Below, piece after piece: positions 57,257 through 64,000 of a DNA stretch of 64,000 nucleotides. Each line of letters opens with the position of its first letter. The first letter of the stretch is position 1. A program made the translations under genes and the position numbers. The notes under the pieces were generated by a model that worked only from the letters and a program-made list of their open reading frames with translations, was not told the DNA's origin and did no database searches. The DNA comes from Haemonchus contortus. Its lineage: Eukaryota; Nematoda; Chromadorea; Rhabditida; Trichostrongylidae. The stretch covers positions 24,808,590 to 24,872,589 of the forward strand of contig LS997567.1 in the NCBI GenBank assembly GCA_000469685.2. The letters are read 5' to 3'.

Positions 57257-57430
57257 AAGATTGAAACCGTAACTGAAATATTCTTGAAGCGCTCTCGAGG
57301 CCTCTCAGGATTTGATAAAATTAGCAAAAGGATAGCAAACTACTTTCGATTAGAAGGAGTTGATCAGGATGACATGAATCCGTTTCATGGATCTCCAGGA
57401 GGGGGAGGTGAAGCCTGTAATTTGTATTAA
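56915..57430 (+). CDS. unidentified open frame, 171 codons, duplicated upstream in inverse
   Basis: Open from 56915 (after TAA) to a stop at 57428-57430. First ATG in frame at 57083; the open part before it is also conserved in the inverted copy, so the true start is probably in an earlier exon. It reads IRRFFQLGEKVLQDAKTPSP, then MAFVLSPCGAFPGDHLHNFI and later LSGFDKISKRIANYFRLEGV. A donor-like CCTT/GTAAGA lies at 57254, exactly where the inverted copy stops matching, so the coding exon may end there. No family recognised. Confidence 0.4.
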   Translation, partial: VAEGGKTNIRRFFQLGEKVLQDAKTPSPIKPDPWSRAYEASRLPPLQAATAGLTATMAFVLSPCGAFPGDHLHNFIQRIVWQILNADLKSASKNTPSGIGPVSNGHFDLGSFPCKIETVTEIFLKRSRGLSGFDKISKRIANYFRLEGVDQDDMNPFHGSPGGGGEACNLY

Positions 57431-59198
57431 CCTTCAGTGCTCGATTGTAGGTGACAACACGCTTTTTCTTCCATTCATGTGTGGCATGATACTCAAATGT
57501 TCGTATGTGTAGTTCCAGTACTAACGTAACTGCGTGTAGACTACACAAGTTCAACTATATGAGTTGCTACATGATCCGTCTCGTCCCAAGGAAGGGCATT
57601 ACACACAGATCAGTCTAACTCCACGATTGAAATTCTTGTACATGTAGGGCGCGTTACACCATTCCACTTCCAGCATGTTGTGGCGTTTAAATGCTTGCTT
57701 GCTTCATCTCACAGGAAAACCTGTCCATAAAAACCGCGAATCGCATACTTATAGGGTACACTGCGTACTCTGCTTCCATTATGGGCTGGTGGTGACATTG
57801 AATGAGTCAGCTCCTAAAGTAAGACTTTATAGTCCTATACGGTGACTCGGGAAATGCACAGCAAGGTACCAGTGAGATGTAAATCGACTAAAGAAACAAC
57901 TTCATGTGAAAGCTACTCTTCAGGTGCATTCTAATAGTTGACGTTCTGAGGAAATTGTGTCAGCTGCACACTCAATGAGCTCTCTATCGACAGAACATGC
58001 CACGCATTCGACTTTATCAGGACTAGTAGTGACCTTGCAGTATAATGTGTCCCAAAGTTACGGGGGTAGAAATTTAGAAACTTCAACAAGGGGCTGATAC
58101 TAGATCGCAGTGGCCATTCAGTGAGATGTATGCCCATATATGTGTTTTCTAACACTGATCTCTAATTCACATTCCAAATCTGCGAGACTATTCGGAAGGA
58201 AAGTTACAGGGCATTTCTTCGTGTGATATCTGATTTTGCCTAGTGTGTGTCAAGAAAGAGTTGCTGCGGCAGATGTGAAGCGATGGCGCAACAGGTAAGA
58301 CAATGTACGCAAAGGCGTAGCATGAGAGTTTGCATCCCGGCTGCATGGATTTGTTTTGCTTTTTTATAAGGCGTATGCTGAAGCTTTGCAAAATCGTTTC
58401 ACACCTCTTATAAACTACTTGCGACTCAAAAAAGAAGCATCGGAATCCGTCTGTCAGGAAAAGTGCTGTATAAAAACTTCCAGTGCAGTGTAGTTGCTGT
58501 ATCTGCCAACGTTCAATGGTGTTTGCTCGCAATGGATTTTCTCCATGTTAGTTGACCTAATTTGCTTTGTGCTCGCGTAATGTTGCTAAGGCAAACTTTC
58601 TGACAGGTACGATGACATCAGTTCTGTGCGGAATACACATCTAGTGGAAAGTTGCAAAACTCTGAATTAGCTACTGGTCCTACTCTTTTCTTTTAACAGA
58701 AACAAAAGGTATCAAAGTGCTCCACTCTCATAATTTGACATTCCACTTGCAAAAATGTGATGTCCCGTGGAGGTAGCAAACAATGATCCTCTCTAGCCTT
58801 CTGATGATGGCGGCCAAGACTGCTCCAGCACTTTTCGAGGAGGAGCCTCGCAACTGGGGCAAACTTCGAAGAGAAGCAACTTCTGCTTCATTATTGCCAA
58901 ATATCATTCGCGGAACTTGAAAAGAATTCGCTGATTGCTACTTGGTTCGCTTCAGCGCTCCTTCAAAATTGCTCCATATTTCGTTTGGACGGGACGTAAA
59001 TTGTAATAAGTAAAATGGCAGTGAGAAGCTCATCCTCAGGCTTTGATCACGCTGTGAAAACACTCCTACTTTAGACGCTTTGAATTTTGATGTTATAAGT
59101 GGTCATGGAGGGTCCATTAATCGTTCCTTGTCGCAGTCATTATAGCCCAGCGGGCCATCCAAGTTCAAAATGATGTCACTCCAATCATTTGCCAAGCA
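57431..59198. other. no firm gene
   Basis: 58790-58920 is open on both strands with protein-like readings (plus MMAAKTAPALFEEEPRNW; minus MIFGNNEAEVASLRSLPQLR). No splice partners found for either, so I assign none. Confidence 0.3.
58273..58345 (+). repeat. tRNA-like segment, probable second SINE type
   Basis: GATGGCGCAACAGGTAAGA fits a tRNA A box and D-arm. GAGTTTGCATCCCGGCT 45 bp later is a B box with two changes. The cloverleaf is not complete, so a working tRNA is unlikely. The head differs from the SINE at 30772. Confidence 0.45.
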
Positions 59199-59240
59199 TC
59201 CTACTATATATAACGCGCTAAGTGTGTCTGTTGGTTTGTC

Positions 59241-59271
<31 letters not shown>

Positions 59272-61474
59272 TTGACCGGAAATTCATAACTCCGGACCCC
59301 GTCGACCTAGAGAGTTCAAATTTCGTAGGTGTAAGGGGGGCAGGATGGGAACACTAATGGTGGGCGGTGGTGCCGGACTCCGCCCACAGGGGGCGGGGTT
59401 TGTGCGAAATAAACGTTTGGGCGCAAATTCATAACTCCGGTCCCCGTCGACCTAGAGAGTTCAAAATTTGTAGGTGTAAAGGGGGCAGGATGGGAACACT
59501 AATGGTGGGCGGTGGTGCCGAACTCCGCCCACAGGGGGCGGGGTTTGTGCGAAATAAACGTTTGAGCGCAAATTCATAACTCCGGTCCCCGTCGACCTAG
59601 AGAGTTCAAATTTTGTAGGTGTAAGTAAGGCAGGATGGGAACACTAATGGTGGGCGGTGGTGCCGAACTCCGCTCACAGGGGGCGGGGTTTGTGCGAAAT
59701 AAACGTTTGTGCGGAAAATCGTAGCTGCAGTTCCCGTGGACCTAGAGCGTCCAAATTTGGTAAGATTACCCAAGATAGGATGGACACGCTTATAATGGGT
59801 AGCAGGATTGAGCTCCGCCCACAACGGGCGGGGTTTGGGCAGAAATTCATAGCTCCTGTTCCTGTGAACCTTGGAAGTTCAAATTTGGCATTAGCACAGG
59901 AGACAGGATAAGAGCACTCATGGTTGGTAGCAGGACCGGACTCCGCCCACAAGGGGCGGGGTTTGCGTGAAAAACTTAAACTTGGACATATAGCGTTCAA
60001 ATTTGGTAGGGGTACAGGCGGCAGGATGGGAACACTCATGGTTGGTGGCAGGACCGGACTCCGCCCACAAGGGGCGGGGTTTGTGCGGAAAATCGTAACT
60101 GCAGTTCCCGTGGACCTAGAGCGTCCAAATTTGGTAAGATTACCCAAGATAGGCTGGACACGCTTATAATGGGTAGCAGGATTGAGCTCCGCCCACAATG
60201 GGCGGGGTTCGGGCAGAAATTCATAGCTCCTGTTCCTGTGAACCTTGGAAGCTCAAATTTGGCATGAGCACAGGAGACAGGATAAGAGCACTCATGGTTG
60301 GTAGCAGGACCGGACTCCGCCCACAAGGGGCGGGGTTTGCGTGAAAAACTTAAACTTGGACATATAGCGTTCAAATTTGGTAGGGGTACAGGCGGCAGGA
60401 TGGGAACACTCATGGTTGGTGGCAGGACCGGACTCCGCCCACAAGGGGCGGGGTTTGTGTGAAAAACTTAAACTTGGACATATAGCGTTCAAATTTGGTA
60501 GAGGTACAGGCGGCAGGATGGGAACACTCATGGTTGGTGGCAGGACCGGACTCCGCTCACAGGGGGCGGGGTTTGTGCGAAATAAATGTTTGAGCGTAAA
60601 GTTATAACCTCTGTCCCAGTGGACCTAAAGCGCTCAAACTTTGTAGGAGTACAGGCTGCAGCATGGGAACACTTATGTTGGGTGGCGGAGCCGGACTCCA
60701 CGCACGGGGGGCGGGGTTTGTGCGAAAAATCGTAGCTGCAGTTCCCGTGGACCTAGAGCGTCCAACTTTGGTAAGATTACCCAAGATAGGATGGGCACGC
60801 TTATAATGGGTAGCAGGATTGAGCTCCGCCCACAATGGGCGGGGTTTACGCAGAAATTCATAGCTCCTGTTCCTGTGGACCTTGGAAGTTCAAATTTGGC
60901 ATGAGCACAGGAGGCAGGATAAGAGAACTCATGGTGGCTGGCAGGACCGAACTCCGCCCACAGTTTGGCTAGAAACTCATAACTCCTTCAGGGGCGGGGC
61001 TTGCAGAGAAATGTCAAAATGGACCTAGAGCGACCAAACTTGAAAGAATACAGGAGGCAGGATAGGAACATCGATGGAAGGTTGCAAGGCGAAACTCCGC
61101 CCTAAAAGGCTGGGCGTGAATAAATACTATTGATTCGGACCCAGACCGTTGAAACTCGAGGACGCAAGGAGTCGGCTGGGAACATTGATGGTAGCTAATA
61201 TAGTAGACTCGGCCGCGATGAAGTATCTGAATACTTTTTTCTCTGAGTAATTGCATTTGTGATGTTATGCGATGTTCTATTTGGACACAGCGAAGATGGC
61301 TTACAGAAAAAATCGCTCATGACTCGGAGCTAATACTGAGGGTGTAGAGCTTTCAAAGAAAAAGGAGAATCCGAAGTGTTATTTACGCATAGCAAGTTTC
61401 TCACAGGAAGGAGGAACGCCCGGCGTAGCCGGGCGAACCCATAAGAAGGAGGGAAGCCCGGCGTTAGCCGGGCG
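59199..61474 (+). mobile_element. Helitron-like element 5 with minisatellite body; 3' end unsure
   Basis: Starts TCCTACTATATATAACGCGC after A (59198), like the other copies, followed by a TG-rich microsatellite (59225-59270). The body from 59280 to 61000 is about 13 units of 120-145 bp. Each unit holds a GACCTAGAG(C/A)G core and an inverted GC-box pair (CTCCGCCCAC then GGGGCGGGG). Two perfect hairpins close it: CGCCCGGC/GTA/GCCGGGCG (61417-61435) and GCCCGGC/GTTA/GCCGGGC (61456-61473). No CTRR follows, so the exact end is not fixed. Confidence 0.6.
61417..61473. other. pair of GC-rich hairpins
   Basis: Perfect 8-bp and 7-bp stems 20 bp apart, with loops GTA and GTTA. The second has the same GTTA loop as the terminal hairpin of Helitron element 1. 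Confidence 0.8.
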
Positions 61475-61989
61475 GCCCGATTCATAAAAATATTCGAAAC
61501 GTACGAGACATCGAGAATTTGATAGTCATGAAACCAAACGGCCGCCTCTGGTCCCGTTGTTTGTTGTTCCCAAAAGGATATACTAAGAGTGAAAATAATC
61601 ACTTCAGTCTAACGGTTATCACCACTTAGCATGTCGTGCTCGTCTCCCCTAAACTTTGATTTCACAACAGCCCGAAGAACGTGGACCAGATGAACATCTA
61701 GAGTACGCAAAATGTAACTCTCTGAGGATTGAGTGTAGACGGTAGAAAGAAGCCAACATTATAAATGTCGGCACAAAATCGGCTTCTTTTGTCTTCACCA
61801 CTTCCTTCATGTGCCTGAGCGCGATCCATGTCGTACTTTATGTTGAGCGCAAAAGGAGCATCAGAACGAAGAATTTCTCTTCAACGTGTGCGTTTCATTC
61901 GGCGACAGACAGATCTCTCTAAAAACGTTGTCGGATACATGCATCATTCGACCCAATGACTTGAAAGTTGAAGTCATCCGTAAAACCTG
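61475..61989. other. no gene recognised
   Basis: Nothing supportable. Confidence 0.3.
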
Positions 61990-62264
61990 TCAAACCTGAT
62001 TGTGCGGCATTCGGCCGTCGAGCTTCCTAGCCTCAATGAAGCATCGCATTTGCAAAGCGGAATTGAAAAGATCAGCCAACTTGGTTCGACGTCGGCGGAT
62101 AGAAGGTGTTGCTCCAATCGATGAACATAGAGCATCGCGACCAGCGTATTGTGACGTCATTTCTATAGTGCGTTTATGATTGTAAACCTTTGAAATCCCT
62201 GTGCTTGCATGGTGTCCTTCATCTGAAATGCTGTCTATCCTGTTGGTATCAAAGTTTCTGAATC
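61990..62264 (-). CDS. terminal exon(s) of an unidentified host gene
   Basis: Minus strand. Acceptor CTCTTGATACCAG ends at 62265. The frame (phase 1 in) is open for about 90 codons to a stop at 61990. It reads FRNFDTNRIDSISDEGHHAS, then RRRRTKLADLFNSALQMRCF near the end. A donor-like TCAAAG/GTTTAC at about 62191 could end a first exon instead. Codons look host-like, with no transposon similarity. No family recognised. Confidence 0.38.
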
Positions 62265-64000
62265 CTGGTATCAAGAGTTCTCAAATTCCCTTATGTTTAT
62301 TGATTTATATTATCTTTACGGTGATTATTTCGCTTTTATTTATTAATTTGTAAATACAGGCAGCGAACTGATTTGAGACCGCTATCCTTATGATACCTGA
62401 TCTTATTCATATCTGTCCACCTACATTGCAAGCTCCGGAGTAAAGCGCCCGCCTGCAGCCCGCGCGATTCCACTCTAGCGTATTGAGTGGTGACAAATTA
62501 ACATCCCGCTTGGAACAGCAGCGGCAGTCCTGAGGAGAAACTCCCATCGAAGATAATATGATATTCTGTTACGAAAGTGAGTGTCGAACTCCTATGTCTT
62601 TCGCAAAGGACTTGAAACTGCAAGCTACATTTACTGGTGTTGATCGAGATGATCAAATCAGTCCTTCATGCTGTTCCTTCTAATCTGTTTTGATAGGCTC
62701 GACACAATTCCTCAGTTATTTTTCCATCTTCAGTTTTACCATTCGAGAAGCTAACGATGATCCGAACAGAGTATGGCAGCAGTGACCTCTAAGCTTACCG
62801 CTATCATCTCAACCTTGCAAACGCTGCAAATGTAATCAAACTTAGCTTCGTCTCCAACCACCTCCGCTTATTGCAGTTGAGGACCCTAACAAGGAGGGTC
62901 TTTCAGGGCGTGGGACGCTTTTCGAAAATGGTTTTTTGCATGGTGTGGAGGCATGAGCACTGAGTATATAACTATGGTCCATTTCCGCTAAATGGCCTTC
63001 TGAATGCCAAAACAGGAGTGAAAATGATTTTGCCAGAAATTGCCGTTTTAACCCACTAAGCGTCGTTCGTTTCAGTCATGACGTCGACTGTCCGCACAGT
63101 AGGAGGGGCTAGTGGAGGCGACATTGAAAATAACGTGAAAGGTAGCTAAAAAAGGACCCACGTGCTGAAAAGTGCGGGGAAGCTTCATATAGGCTCTCCA
63201 CGGTAGAGCTGCCGGCAGCGACGGATGGGCTGGTGGATAGCGATGTGGACTTCGCGGGCGGACGACTAGGATGGGCTGATGGTTCGGATCCCCGAAGCTT
63301 TGCCGTTTTTGCATTTTATGTTGCCACCTCCAGATTGGCTCCATATTGTACCAGGGTCAAAACAAGGCTGGTCATGGTCGTGACCAGGACCAGCCAGGCA
63401 CATAACCTCTGCAAACCGTTAGAATTTGTTGTGTGGAGCACTATCAGTGGAGGAGCTTCCAGGCTTCACACTCCCAGGAGTCCCCCTTTCCCCCCCCCCT
63501 CTCCCCCAACTTCCTCACGTAGTTGTTTCATCATTTTGGCCCACATCAAGAGTTCATTCAGTTGGAAAAATGTTGGTAAAATGGTATGATATCATTTCGG
63601 TAGTCGAAAAATTCGATATCATATCATCTGGTCCTTGTGCATTGTATGGACATTGCACAGTCCCTACAATTCTTTGAATGATTCGGACAGTAATGGTTTG
63701 AGTGTAGTTTTATTTCGACCGAATTCCTTCAAAACTGATGAAAGGCTCATCTAATTTTGATGATTTCACCTTTTTTTACCCTAGCGTTAAACCCGCGCCG
63801 TTGAAGGGGTTTTTGTCCACTGTTCAGGTTGGTCATCTCCAATTATTTCTCTCCTCACGATCAGTCACTCATCTTCTGCAGTCACCTCGACTCCTGCAAT
63901 GTCCTTCTTAATCGTGTTCTGTCAGCCCCTCGTAGCAGGACGCGGAATTAGAGGATCATATGTTGGAAACGGGTATCGCCCAAACCCTTCATCTAGTCGT
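62265..64000. other. no gene recognised
   Basis: Frames at 63072-63344 (minus) and 63233-63677 (plus) overlap one another and lack motifs or splice support. A C-rich run lies at 63488-63510. Confidence 0.3.

Noticed and set aside
58273..58345. Functional tRNA gene
   Set aside because: A and B boxes are recognisable but acceptor and anticodon stems do not pair, so it is listed only as a SINE-like repeat.
59674..60413. Repetitive Pro/Leu-rich minus-strand frames up to 174 codons
   Set aside because: They are the minisatellite units of Helitron element 5; unit lengths that are multiples of three keep frames open by chance.

Overview
The window looks like a piece of a nematode nuclear genome, most likely a clade V (strongylid, hookworm-like) parasite. 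That is an inference, based on short introns (49-130 bp) with TTTCAG-type acceptors, acceptor sites just 5' of start codons that could take a spliced leader, and a mobile-element mix of Tc1, mariner, maT, RTE, CR1-like, Helitron and tRNA-derived SINE. There are no bacterial genes, operons or rRNA. Most open frames are chance frames or shadows; the real content is transposable elements in many states of decay plus a few intron-split host genes that I assembled by hand from splice sites and reading phase.

Layout. 0.7-4.0 kb: a mariner element broken by two further mariner-type insertions. 4.1-5.7 kb: a complete Tc1-type transposon with an intact 340-residue transposase. 5.9-7.1 kb: a dispersed foldback repeat and a SINE. 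8.3-10.2 kb: a 1.9-kb element with 30-bp inverted ends. 10.2-13.3 kb: exons of up to three host genes and a 368-bp MITE. 15.0-27.0 kb: a minus-strand CR1-like LINE cut apart by two head-to-tail Helitrons and by two RTE-type LINEs. 27.6-38 kb: two dead Tc1/Tc3-type copies, a large inverted-repeat element, a piggyBac remnant and a maT-type mariner. 39.6-45.3 kb: a host gene encoding at least two C2H2 zinc fingers; one of its introns has grown to 3.2 kb by accumulating a MITE, a LINE piece and a Helitron. 46-52 kb: RTE LINE, SINE, Penelope-like fragment, a second maT copy and a palindromic MITE that sits 39 bp upstream of a small four-exon gene. 53.5-55.7 and 59.2-61.5 kb: two more Helitron-like elements filled with GC-box minisatellites. 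56.0-57.4 kb: an inverted duplication of an unidentified open frame.

The most interesting theme is the Helitron-like family. Four copies share a TC start, a stem-loop 8-9 nt before a terminal CTGG or CTGA, and insertion next to T. Inside they carry 105-125 bp tandem units holding GGGCGGGG boxes and, in several units, a heat-shock-element-like inverted pair (TTCTAGAA, TTCTGGAA, TTCCAGAA, TTCAAGAA). This resembles the Helitron-borne HSF-1 sites reported in Caenorhabditis. Genome-wide comparison, transcript data and protein searches were not available, so gene functions beyond recognisable motifs are left open.
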